A stretch of DNA of 15,501 nt from Thermoleophilia bacterium. Its GTDB lineage: Bacteria > Actinomycetota > Thermoleophilia > Gaiellales > Gaiellaceae. The stretch spans positions 1-15,501 of the forward strand of contig JACVRM010000038.1 in assembly GCA_014534415.1 (NCBI GenBank). Direction: 5' to 3'. Positions within the stretch are counted from its first letter, which is position 1; each line of letters begins with the position of its first letter. The position numbers and the translations under genes were made by a program. This document shows, piece by piece, positions 8,468 through 15,268 of the stretch. The notes under the pieces were generated by a model. It ran no database searches. It saw only the letters and a list, made by a program, of their open reading frames with translations, and was not told the DNA's origin.

Positions 8468-9422
8468 AGAACACCCTTTCCATGATCTCGCGTACCGCAG
8501 TGAGCGGGTCGAGCTCGCGGCGCTCGACGGCGTCCAGCAACCGGCGCAGCTCCGGGTCGTCCGCCACCGCGTGCTCGAGATGCCGCTTGGCGCGCGCGGA
8601 CGCGACCGCGAAGACCTCACCAGCGAGGTTGCGGCGGCGCCGCTCGGCAAGCGCGCCGTCCGCCTCCAGGTGCGCGCGGTGCTCTTCGATCTTCGCCCAG
8701 AGCTCGTCGACCCCCGCGCCCTCGACCGCCTCGGTCAGCACGATCGGCGTCCGCCACTCGCGATCGCGGTCGAGCGAGAGCACCGCGCGCACCTCGTTCA
8801 GCATCGTCTTCGCCATCGGATGGTTCCGCTTATTGACGGCGATCACGTCCGGAATCTCCATGATTCCCGCCTTGAGCGCCTGGATCGAGTCGCCGGAGCC
8901 CGGCATCAGCACGAGGACGACCGTGTCCGAGACGCCGAGCACCTCCACCTCGCTTTGCCCGGTGCCGACCGTCTCCAGCAGGAGCAGGTCCTTGCCGGCG
9001 GCATCCAGCAACAGCATCGCCTGGAGCGACGCCTCGGCGAGGCCGCCCAGATGGCCGCGCGTGCCCATCGAGCGGATGAACACGCCGGGGTCGAGGAAGT
9101 GGTCGGACAGGCGAATGCGGTCGCCGAGCAGCGCGCCCTGCGAGAACGGGCTCGACGGGTCGACCGAGATCACCCCGACGCTCCGCCCGAGCGCGCGCAC
9201 GTGCCGGACGAGCGCGCTGATCAGCGTCGACTTGCCGACGCCGGGCGGCCCGGTCACGCCGATCGCGTAGGCGCGCCCCGTCTGCGGATACAGGTCGCGA
9301 ACGAGCTCGTACGCGAGCGGGTCGCCGTCCTCCACGAGACTGATCGCGCGTGCCAGCGCGCGCTTGTCGCCCGCCTGCACGCCCTCGGCGAGCGACTCTC
9401 GCGTCCAGCTTTCGCGCGCCAT
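8436..9422 (-). CDS. meaB: MeaB/ArgK-type GTPase, chaperone of a B12-dependent acyl-CoA mutase
   Basis: MeaB proteins are G3E-family GTPases that protect and reload adenosylcobalamin in methylmalonyl-CoA mutase. The 328 residues match the family length. Walker A is GPPGVGKS (58-65). SVDPSSPFSQGALLGDRIRL (86-105) and ETVGTGQSEVEV (150-161) are the characteristic switch and metal-binding stretches. The G4 motif reads NKRN (197-200), where NKxD is usual. The ATG at 9422 is 26 nt after the stop of the MFS gene, with TAGCCT 7 nt upstream and no Shine-Dalgarno sequence. ilvA begins inside its last codons. No mutase subunit lies in the window, so its client must be encoded elsewhere, and the closely related IcmF or HCM mutase partners are also possible. 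Confidence 0.93.
   Translation of the reverse strand: MARESWTRESLAEGVQAGDKRALARAISLVEDGDPLAYELVRDLYPQTGRAYAIGVTGPPGVGKSTLISALVRHVRALGRSVGVISVDPSSPFSQGALLGDRIRLSDHFLDPGVFIRSMGTRGHLGGLAEASLQAMLLLDAAGKDLLLLETVGTGQSEVEVLGVSDTVVLVLMPGSGDSIQALKAGIMEIPDVIAVNKRNHPMAKTMLNEVRAVLSLDRDREWRTPIVLTEAVEGAGVDELWAKIEEHRAHLEADGALAERRRRNLAGEVFAVASARAKRHLEHAVADDPELRRLLDAVERRELDPLTAVREIMERVFFARRNGTEPR
8474..8479 (-). promoter_or_regulatory. Shine-Dalgarno AAAGGG for the TTG start of ilvA
   Basis: AAAGGG sits inside the meaB coding region, 6 nt before TTG 8467. It is the main evidence for that start and supports coupled translation with meaB. Confidence 0.6.
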
Positions 9423-9429
9423 CGCGGAA

Positions 9430-9435
9430 AGGCTA
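9430..9435 (-). promoter_or_regulatory. Possible -10 hexamer TAGCCT of meaB (leaderless ATG)
   Basis: TAGCCT fits TANNNT, ends 7 nt before ATG 9422 and lies in the 26-nt gap after the MFS gene. No Shine-Dalgarno sequence is present, so meaB-ilvA may have its own promoter in addition to read-through from the MFS gene. Confidence 0.4.
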
Positions 9436-9448
9436 GTGGGTGCACAAA

Positions 9449-10720
9449 TCAGACCGCGGGCTCGGTCGGCGGCGCGGCGCCCTGTGGCAGCGGGCCGCGC
9501 TCGATGTCCGGCGCACTGACGCGCTCGCGCGGCGCTAGCGCGTAGCCGAGCACCGCCGCGGCGAGCGCAACTGCGGCCGAAGCGCCCCACACCCAGCGCG
9601 GCCCCACCGCGTCCGTCAGCGGACCCGCCGCGGCCATGGCGAGTCCGAGCACCGCGTAGTTCGAGCTCATGATCACGGTGAAGACACGCCCCCGCAGCTC
9701 GTCCGGGGCACCCCGCTGGACGAACAGCGCGTTGTAGACGACGGCCGCGCCGTTGCCGAGCCCGAGCACGACGACGAACCCGGCCGCGAGCCACACGGAA
9801 GGCGAGACCGCCGCGCAGCCAACGCCGACCGCGATCACCGCAATACTCGCCCCGTACAGGCGCGCGATGTCGAAGCGCTCGACGAGCGCTCCGGCGAAGT
9901 AGCTGCCGAGCACGAGCCCGACCCCCGTCGCTCCGACGAGCAGCCCATAGCCGAAGTCGCCGGCGTCGAGCGCCACCTTGGCGAGCGCGATCTCGGCGAC
10001 GTTGACGCCCGCCGTCGCGACGAAGAAGACGTTCCATGCGACGAAGACCGTGAGCAGCGCGCGAGAGCGCACGACGAGGCCGATGCCGTCGAGCAGGTCG
10101 CGCCAGTGCCCCCGGCTCACCGCCCGGCCCGCCTGGAGCAGCCGGCCGGGGATCCCGGCGAGCAGCAGCCCGGACGCCAGGAACGACGCGGCGTTCAACC
10201 AGTACGCCGGGTTCGGTCCCCATGCGCTCACGAGCACGCCGGCGAGCGGCGGCGTCAGCATCCAGCTCAAGTTCTCGATCGCCTGGAGCAGCGAGTTCGC
10301 CTGCGGAAGGTCGTCCTCCTCAACGAGATTCGGCACGCCCGCGTACAGCGCCGGCCGGAAGAACCCCGTGGCGAACCCTGCCACGGCGGCGAGCGCGACG
10401 ATCGCCGCCGCGCCGCCGGCGAACGGCACCAGCATGAATACGGCGAAGCGGACGAGATCGGCCGCGATCATCAGCCGGCGGCGCGAGAAGCGGTCGACGA
10501 GCGGGGCGAGCAGCAGGCCGACCGCGACGAGCGGCAGGAAGTCGGCGGCGATGAGCGCGCTGATCCAGACGCTCGAGTGCGTCCGGTCCCAGACATCGAC
10601 CATGAGCGCGACGTACGCCAGCCAGGTGCCCAGGCCCGAGGCGAGCGTCGCCGTGAAGAGGAGCCGGAAGGCCGGCACGCGGCCGAGCAGTTCGAGGCGG
10701 CCCCCCAGGCCTGGACGCAC
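9449..10720 (-). CDS. Major facilitator superfamily transporter, drug/siderophore-exporter type
   Basis: The 423-residue protein has about 12 hydrophobic segments, beginning at residues 19-40 and 51-75. The loop after helix 2 carries the MFS motif A pattern in LLLAPLVDRFSRRRLM, typical of proton-driven transporters. The overall pattern (FRPALYAGVPNLVEEDDLPQANSLLQA, ERGAPDELRGRVF-like VQRGAPDELRGRVF) resembles the MFS_3/EntS group of exporters. The substrate cannot be inferred. It starts at GTG 10720, with TAGCGT 6 nt upstream and no Shine-Dalgarno sequence. A long inverted repeat lies between it and hisC. It is followed after 26 nt by meaB, but no functional link to B12 metabolism is evident. 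Confidence 0.9.
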   Translation of the reverse strand: MRPGLGGRLELLGRVPAFRLLFTATLASGLGTWLAYVALMVDVWDRTHSSVWISALIAADFLPLVAVGLLLAPLVDRFSRRRLMIAADLVRFAVFMLVPFAGGAAAIVALAAVAGFATGFFRPALYAGVPNLVEEDDLPQANSLLQAIENLSWMLTPPLAGVLVSAWGPNPAYWLNAASFLASGLLLAGIPGRLLQAGRAVSRGHWRDLLDGIGLVVRSRALLTVFVAWNVFFVATAGVNVAEIALAKVALDAGDFGYGLLVGATGVGLVLGSYFAGALVERFDIARLYGASIAVIAVGVGCAAVSPSVWLAAGFVVVLGLGNGAAVVYNALFVQRGAPDELRGRVFTVIMSSNYAVLGLAMAAAGPLTDAVGPRWVWGASAAVALAAAVLGYALAPRERVSAPDIERGPLPQGAAPPTEPAV

Positions 10721-10726
10721 CGGCGC

Positions 10727-10732
10727 ACGCTA
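10727..10732 (-). promoter_or_regulatory. Possible -10 hexamer TAGCGT of the MFS gene (leaderless GTG)
   Basis: TAGCGT fits TANNNT and ends 6 nt before GTG 10720. It overlaps the outer arm of the inverted repeat 10729-10825. Confidence 0.4.
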
Positions 10733-10825
10733 ACAGTCGTCCGCCCGGCCCATCCCTCTCGATCCATAGCCGTCCGGTCAATCGAGGGCCGCACGGGAAC
10801 AGGCCGGGCGGCGGAGGATGTTAGC
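10729..10825. repeat. Long nested inverted repeat between hisC and the MFS gene
   Basis: Outer arms GCTAACA (10729-10735) and TGTTAGC (10819-10825) are perfectly complementary. Inner arms CCGCCCGGCC (10741-10750) and GGCCGGGCGG (10802-10811) give a further perfect 10 bp. A smaller pair, CTCGAT (10758-10763) and ATCGAG (10781-10786), lies within. The structure fills most of the gap 10721-10829. It could be the 3' end structure of hisC mRNA, an attenuator before the MFS gene, or a small degenerate element. No T-run follows either arm. Confidence 0.55.
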
Positions 10826-10829
10826 CGCG

Positions 10830-11960
10830 CTAGACGGCCGTTTGAGCGAGCACTCGGCCGAGCGCCGCCGAGAAGAACTCGTGCTCATCCGGCGTGCCGA
10901 CCGTCACGCGGATGGCGCCCGGCGCGCCGAACCCGCCGGCCGGACGCACGATTGCACCCTCTGCGAGCAGCGCCTCGAAGAGCGGGCGCGCGTCGTCGCC
11001 GATCTCGGCGAAGAGGAAGTTGGCAACGGCCGGGCCGGCGGGCTCGAGACCGTGCTGCCGGAGGATTCGCTCGAGCTGACCGCGGCCTTCGCTGTTGAGG
11101 CTGCGTCGCCGCTCGAGCTCGTCTGCGTCGTCGAGGCTGGCGAGCGCAGCCTCCTGCGCCTGCGAGTTGATGTCGAAGGCGCGCCGCACCTTGCCCACCG
11201 CCGTGACGATCGCCGCCGGCGCAAGCGCGTAGCCCACGCGCAGCCCGGCCAGCCCGTAGATCTTCGAGAACGTCCGCAGCACGACGACGCGCCGGCCGGT
11301 CTTCAGGTATTCCACGACCGCATCCGGGTACTCGGGATGGTCGATGTACTCGAGGTAGGCCTGGTCGAGCACCGTGACGACGTGCTCCGGGATCTGCTCG
11401 AAGTAGGCGTCGAGCTCGTCGCGTGTGTTCATCGTGCCGGTCGGATTGTTGGGATGGCAGATGTAGACGATCTTCGTGCGCGGCCCGACCGCCGCGACGA
11501 GCGCATCGAGGTCGTAACGGTGATCGCGGAGCGGCACGGTGCGCGCGATCGCGCCGAGCTTGACGGCGTCGATGGCGTAGCTCGGAAACGACGGCCATCC
11601 GCAGACGATCTCGTCGCCCGGGTCGAGCGCGAGCTGGGAGAGGCAGTCGACGAGCCCGTCGGAGCCTGCGCCGACCGCGACCTCCTCGAAGCGCACGTCG
11701 AGGCGTTCCGCCAGCGCACGGCGCAGGCGGTAGGCACCGCCGTCGGGGTAGCGGTTGAGCTCGCGGGCCGAGCGCTCGAGAGCCTCGAGCGCCGCCGGGA
11801 ACGGCCCGTACGGTCCCTCGTTGGACGCCAGCTTCACCACGCGGTCGAGGCCGAGCTCGCGCTGGACCTCCTCCACGGGCTTGCCGGGCTCGTAGGGCAC
11901 GAGCCCGGCAACCGCCGGCCGGAAGAAGGTTTCGGCGATCTCGGCGAGCGGGGTCGGCAC
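10830..11960 (-). CDS. hisC: Histidinol-phosphate aminotransferase (class I/II PLP aminotransferase)
   Basis: HisC transfers an amino group from glutamate to imidazole acetol phosphate in histidine synthesis. The 376-residue protein has the fold-type I features: KLASNEGPYGPFP (43-55), NNPTG (171-175), the cofactor-binding D199 followed by AYLEY, the PLP lysine K233 in RTFSKIYGLAGLRVGY and a C-terminal arginine in the GAIRVTVG segment. Length and motifs fit HisC. Close relatives act on aromatic amino acids or on cobalamin precursors (CobD/CobC), so the substrate is less certain than the family. No other his genes are nearby. The GTG start at 11960 has TAGGGT 8 nt upstream and no Shine-Dalgarno sequence. 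Confidence 0.88.
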   Translation of the reverse strand: MPTPLAEIAETFFRPAVAGLVPYEPGKPVEEVQRELGLDRVVKLASNEGPYGPFPAALEALERSARELNRYPDGGAYRLRRALAERLDVRFEEVAVGAGSDGLVDCLSQLALDPGDEIVCGWPSFPSYAIDAVKLGAIARTVPLRDHRYDLDALVAAVGPRTKIVYICHPNNPTGTMNTRDELDAYFEQIPEHVVTVLDQAYLEYIDHPEYPDAVVEYLKTGRRVVVLRTFSKIYGLAGLRVGYALAPAAIVTAVGKVRRAFDINSQAQEAALASLDDADELERRRSLNSEGRGQLERILRQHGLEPAGPAVANFLFAEIGDDARPLFEALLAEGAIVRPAGGFGAPGAIRVTVGTPDEHEFFSAALGRVLAQTAV

Positions 11961-11968
11961 GGCCGCGA

Positions 11969-11974
11969 ACCCTA
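11969..11974 (-). promoter_or_regulatory. Possible -10 hexamer TAGGGT of hisC (leaderless GTG)
   Basis: TAGGGT fits TANNNT, ends 8 nt before GTG 11960 and lies in the 86-bp gap after the glutamyltranspeptidase-like gene. No -35 box or terminator is evident in that gap. Confidence 0.35.
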
Positions 11975-12046
11975 CCGCGGGTGTCGTCGCCAGCTGTGCC
12001 TGTCGCCGACCAGTTCCCGCTCTACCGGCGCAGACCGATCGCGGCT

Positions 12047-13606
12047 CTAGACGACCATTCCGTAACCGCCGCGGCGCGGGTCGCCTGCGGCGCGCAGGCT
12101 TCCGTCCGGCGCGAGTTCGACCGCCGCCGCACCGCCGAAGAAGAGGTTCCGCCGTCGCCAGCGGACGACGTCGTAGCCAAGCTCCGCCAGGTGCTCGACG
12201 TGGGCCGGGTCGGCGCCACCCTCGACGTGGACGACGTCCTCCTCCGCGTGCACGCGCGGGTGCGCGATCGCCTCCTCGACCGGCATTCCGTGCCGCAGCA
12301 CGTTGACCGCGACCTGCATGATCGCGCCGCGCAGGCGCACCGAGCCGGCACTGCCGACGACCAGCCGCGGGCGGCCCGACGAAAGCGCGAGCGACGGCGC
12401 CATCATGCTCGTGAGCCGCTGGCCGGCGTGCCGCGTGGACCCGGCCGGATTCAGGTCGTACTCCCCGAGCATGTTGTTCAGGTGGATTCCGGTACCGGGG
12501 ACGATCACGCCCGAGCCCGAGCCGATCGACGCGGTGAGCGAGGCGGCATTTCCGTCGCGGTCGATCGCGGAGATGTGCGTCGTTCCGGGAGCGCCCGACC
12601 GTTCGGGCACGGTGGCTGCGCCCATGCGCTCGAGCGCGGCGGCGACCGAGCGCTCCGAGAGCAGTCGCCGGGCCAACCCGCGCCTGTAGAGCTGCGCCGC
12701 AAACCTCGCGTCGCGGACGCGCGCCTGCTCGCGCATGACCTCGACGAGCTCGGCCATCGCCTCGCCGCTGCCGGCTTCGCGCGGCGCCAGCTCGTTCAGG
12801 AGCCGGAGCCCGTAGCCGATCAGCACGCCTCCGGAGGACGGCGGCGGATTCGAGAGAAACTCGTGGCGGTCGAAATCCACGTGGACGGGCCGCCTACGCA
12901 GCACCCGGTACGCGCGCAGATCGTCATGGGTGATCGCTCCGCCGGCGCTGCGCACGCAACCGACGACGGCCTCGCCCAGCTCCCCGCGGTAGAGCGCGCG
13001 GGCGCCGCGCTCGGCGACGCGCTCGAGCGTCCGGGCCAGATCGGACTGGACGAGCCGCTGCCCGGCCGCGAGCCGCTTGCCGGCCGGGCCGTAGATCGCC
13101 TTGCCCTCGTCGCGCGCCCGCAGGATGAGGTCGAGGATCGCGTGCAGGTACGCCTGAGCGGCAGTCAGCTCCACGCCGTCGCGCGCCAGCGCGATCGCGG
13201 GCCGTACCAGCTCGGCCCACGGCAACGTCGCGTACGCGCGGTGCGCCGCTTCCAGCCCTGCGAGCGTACCCGGCACCGCCGAGGCCGCGTGACCGATGTG
13301 GAAGACCTGCGTCGTCGCCCCCGACCCGAACTCGACGTCGATCGACTCCATCTCCGCCCGTCTGGCGTTCGGCGCGAGCCCGCGCCCTGGAATCGCGACG
13401 AAGAAGTCGAGCAGCTCGGCATCCGGGCGGCCGGCGCGGTGGACGAGCAGGAAGCCGCCACCGCCCGGTCCGGTCAACGGGCTCTCGGCCACCCAGGAGA
13501 CGAACGCAGCCGCCAGACAGGCGTCGGCCGCGTTTCCGCCGGCCTCGAGTGCGCGCGCGCCTGCCTCAGCCGTCAGCGGATGGCCCGCTGCGATCGCGCC
13601 CTGCAA
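12047..13606 (-). CDS. Gamma-glutamyltranspeptidase-family Ntn hydrolase with atypical substrate site
   Basis: Family members are made as one chain and cleave themselves before a threonine that becomes the nucleophile. Here that residue is T342 in PGTTHISAIDRDGNAASLT. The opening AAGHPLTAEAGARALEAGGNAADA and GSGVIVPGTGIHLNN (365-379) are also family hallmarks, and 519 residues is normal. No signal peptide is visible, so it may be cytoplasmic, unlike the periplasmic E. coli enzyme. The arginine of LDFRE that binds the glutamate carboxylate is F69 (LDFFVA), and several other glutamate-contacting positions differ, so the substrate may not be a gamma-glutamyl compound. The TTG start directly follows the TAG stop of the membrane protein gene, with AGGA 8 nt upstream. 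Gene order suggests cotranscription with that gene. It could be another acylase or amidohydrolase of this family. Confidence 0.88.
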   Translation of the reverse strand: MQGAIAAGHPLTAEAGARALEAGGNAADACLAAAFVSWVAESPLTGPGGGGFLLVHRAGRPDAELLDFFVAIPGRGLAPNARRAEMESIDVEFGSGATTQVFHIGHAASAVPGTLAGLEAAHRAYATLPWAELVRPAIALARDGVELTAAQAYLHAILDLILRARDEGKAIYGPAGKRLAAGQRLVQSDLARTLERVAERGARALYRGELGEAVVGCVRSAGGAITHDDLRAYRVLRRRPVHVDFDRHEFLSNPPPSSGGVLIGYGLRLLNELAPREAGSGEAMAELVEVMREQARVRDARFAAQLYRRGLARRLLSERSVAAALERMGAATVPERSGAPGTTHISAIDRDGNAASLTASIGSGSGVIVPGTGIHLNNMLGEYDLNPAGSTRHAGQRLTSMMAPSLALSSGRPRLVVGSAGSVRLRGAIMQVAVNVLRHGMPVEEAIAHPRVHAEEDVVHVEGGADPAHVEHLAELGYDVVRWRRRNLFFGGAAAVELAPDGSLRAAGDPRRGGYGMVV

Positions 13607-15238
13607 CTAGCACGTCCTGGCGTCCGCACCGCGGAGCGGCGAGCTGACGAGCGCAGTCGCGCCGCCGTCCGAGTCCAGCGCGAAGTGACCGGGACGGCTG
13701 ACGCGCACCCTCGTCATCCCATCCGGCGCGCGCGTCACGCAGACCGGCCCGCCCACATCCCAGTACGGCATGTACCGGACGGCCAGTCGGTAGGTACCCG
13801 GCGCGTCCGTCCAGCCCACCAGACGGTCGTGCGAGAAGAATGTGATCCGCGACATCCCGGGGCCGCTCAAGAGCGGCCTGGCCCCAGGGAACTCGAAGAT
13901 GCGCCAGTCGCGGCTGCGGAAGACCTCCACGAGGCCTGCCTTGCCCGACCGCAGCAGCGCCGCCTCGCGCGGGGCTCCTTTCTTGCCGAGGCGGGCGCGG
14001 CGCGGCAGCAGCACGTAGCGCACCGACATCCGGCGCAGCCAGGCGCGGTAACCGTCGGGCGCCAGCGGGTCGCGGTATAGCACCGGGTTCTCGGCGATGT
14101 CCAGCTGCCGGTACCAGCCGCGGGCGAGAGCGAACCCGTCACGCGGGATCCAGTACGACTCCCAGTGGTCGTACGTCGGCACGACCTCGACCCGGTAGTC
14201 CGGCGTGTTGTGCGCGTGCAGGAACGCAAGCGCCGGGGCCCAGAACTCCTCCTGTGCCGCGCGTGTGTTGCTCATGCGCGTGGAAACCGTTGAGGCGTAC
14301 GGCACGACGTTGTACGCGAGGGCCGCGGCGAGCCCGACCGCGGCGAGCCAGCGCGGCCGGAAGCGCGCGAGCAGCGCGGCCAGCAGCATGACTGGGAAGA
14401 CGGCCGAACGGAGGCGCGTGACGTTCTCTCCGACCGGCTCGGGCACGAGGAAGAGCAGCACTGAGGCCGCCAGCCACACCGCGAAGACGGCGGCGAGCAA
14501 GCCGCCTCGCGGCGCGCGCGACGCGAGCAGCAGGCCGATCCCGCAGACGGCGAAAACGGTCGCCAGCTCGACGGCGCGGAACGGATACCGGCCACCCGTC
14601 GGAAAGACGTGCAGGACGACCGCCTGCAGGGCGACCGCGCCGCCCACCCCTGTCGTGAAGATCGCGGCCTTCCGACCGAGCGGGCGCCGCGCCACGAGCA
14701 CAGCCGCGAGCACGAGCACGAGGAACACGAACGCGAGGGGGCTGAAGCCGAGCGTGAGGGCGGCGCACCCGACCGCCGTCCATGTCCAGCCGTTCTGGAG
14801 CGCCCAAAGCGTGGCGAGCAGCGCGGCGACGCCTGCGGCATAGCTGTAGGTCCCGGTGAAGAGCGGCGCGGCCGCCAGCAGGGCGAAGGCGCGCGACGGC
14901 CACACGGCCGTCTCGCCCCACTCGCGATCGCAAACTCGTTCGAAGAGCACGGCGGACACGACGACGGAGGCGAACACGAGCGGCACGTTCCCGAAGAGCG
15001 CAGCCGGCGGGTAGTACAGGAGGCTGTAGGAGACGAGCGGGTACTGCCCGGCAAACCAGAGGTTGTCCCAGAGGTACACGCCCTGGTCGACCAGGAGCGT
15101 GCGGTAGAGGTGCGCCGGCACGTCGCCTCCGGACGGGCCGACGGCCGCGAGCGCAGCGGCCGCGAAGGCCGCGATCAGCCCTGCGAGCGCCCACTCGCGG
15201 TCCCGCAGCGCGACGAGCGGGCCGCCGAGGGCGGTCAT
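13607..15238 (-). CDS. Polytopic membrane protein with soluble C-terminal domain, possibly GT-C-like
   Basis: The 543-residue protein has about 10-11 hydrophobic segments between residues 15 and 315, followed by about 225 hydrophilic residues. The first loop carries GGDVPAHLYR (D39) and then WDNLWFAGQYPLVSYSLLYYPP, an arrangement reminiscent of YfhO-like and other GT-C-type membrane glycosyltransferases, where an acidic residue in loop 1 is catalytic. This resemblance is by eye and function is unproven. The C-terminal part is rich in aromatic residues (YDHWESYWIP, WYRQL, WRIFEFPG) and ends in a beta-rich stretch that may be outside the cell. The ATG at 15238 has GGAG 7 nt upstream. It diverges from the secreted-protein gene and precedes the transpeptidase-family gene without a gap. 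Confidence 0.82.
   Translation of the reverse strand: MTALGGPLVALRDREWALAGLIAAFAAAALAAVGPSGGDVPAHLYRTLLVDQGVYLWDNLWFAGQYPLVSYSLLYYPPAALFGNVPLVFASVVVSAVLFERVCDREWGETAVWPSRAFALLAAAPLFTGTYSYAAGVAALLATLWALQNGWTWTAVGCAALTLGFSPLAFVFLVLVLAAVLVARRPLGRKAAIFTTGVGGAVALQAVVLHVFPTGGRYPFRAVELATVFAVCGIGLLLASRAPRGGLLAAVFAVWLAASVLLFLVPEPVGENVTRLRSAVFPVMLLAALLARFRPRWLAAVGLAAALAYNVVPYASTVSTRMSNTRAAQEEFWAPALAFLHAHNTPDYRVEVVPTYDHWESYWIPRDGFALARGWYRQLDIAENPVLYRDPLAPDGYRAWLRRMSVRYVLLPRRARLGKKGAPREAALLRSGKAGLVEVFRSRDWRIFEFPGARPLLSGPGMSRITFFSHDRLVGWTDAPGTYRLAVRYMPYWDVGGPVCVTRAPDGMTRVRVSRPGHFALDSDGGATALVSSPLRGADARTC
13615..13618 (-). promoter_or_regulatory. Shine-Dalgarno AGGA for the TTG start at 13606
   Basis: AGGA lies in the last codons of the membrane protein gene, 8 nt before TTG 13606. 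It supports the choice of this start, which immediately follows the TAG stop. Confidence 0.5.
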
Positions 15239-15243
15239 GCCGT

Positions 15244-15257
15244 CTCTCCGTCGAGAG
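15244..15257 (-). promoter_or_regulatory. Shine-Dalgarno inside a small hairpin before the membrane protein gene
   Basis: On the minus strand CTCTC, loop GACG and GAGAG can pair. The ribosome-binding GGAG (15249-15246), 7 nt before ATG 15238, uses the last loop base and the first three bases of the second arm. This could reduce initiation if the transcript includes it. Confidence 0.4.
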
Positions 15258-15268
15258 CTCGCGAGCGC

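Noticed and set aside
8468..8650. N-terminal extension of ilvA to 8650
   Set aside because: The extra residues are arginine/serine-rich shadow sequence inside meaB with no homology. The TTG at 8467 has a good ribosome site and gives the normal family N-terminus.
10721..10829. Cobalamin or other riboswitch before the MFS-meaB genes
   Set aside because: The gap is only 109 nt, no B12-box-like or other known riboswitch core was recognised, and the visible structure is a simple nested inverted repeat.
11981..14080. 699-codon open frame on the plus strand
   Set aside because: It is antisense to the transpeptidase-family gene and part of the membrane protein gene, both supported by motifs. It shows no domain of its own.
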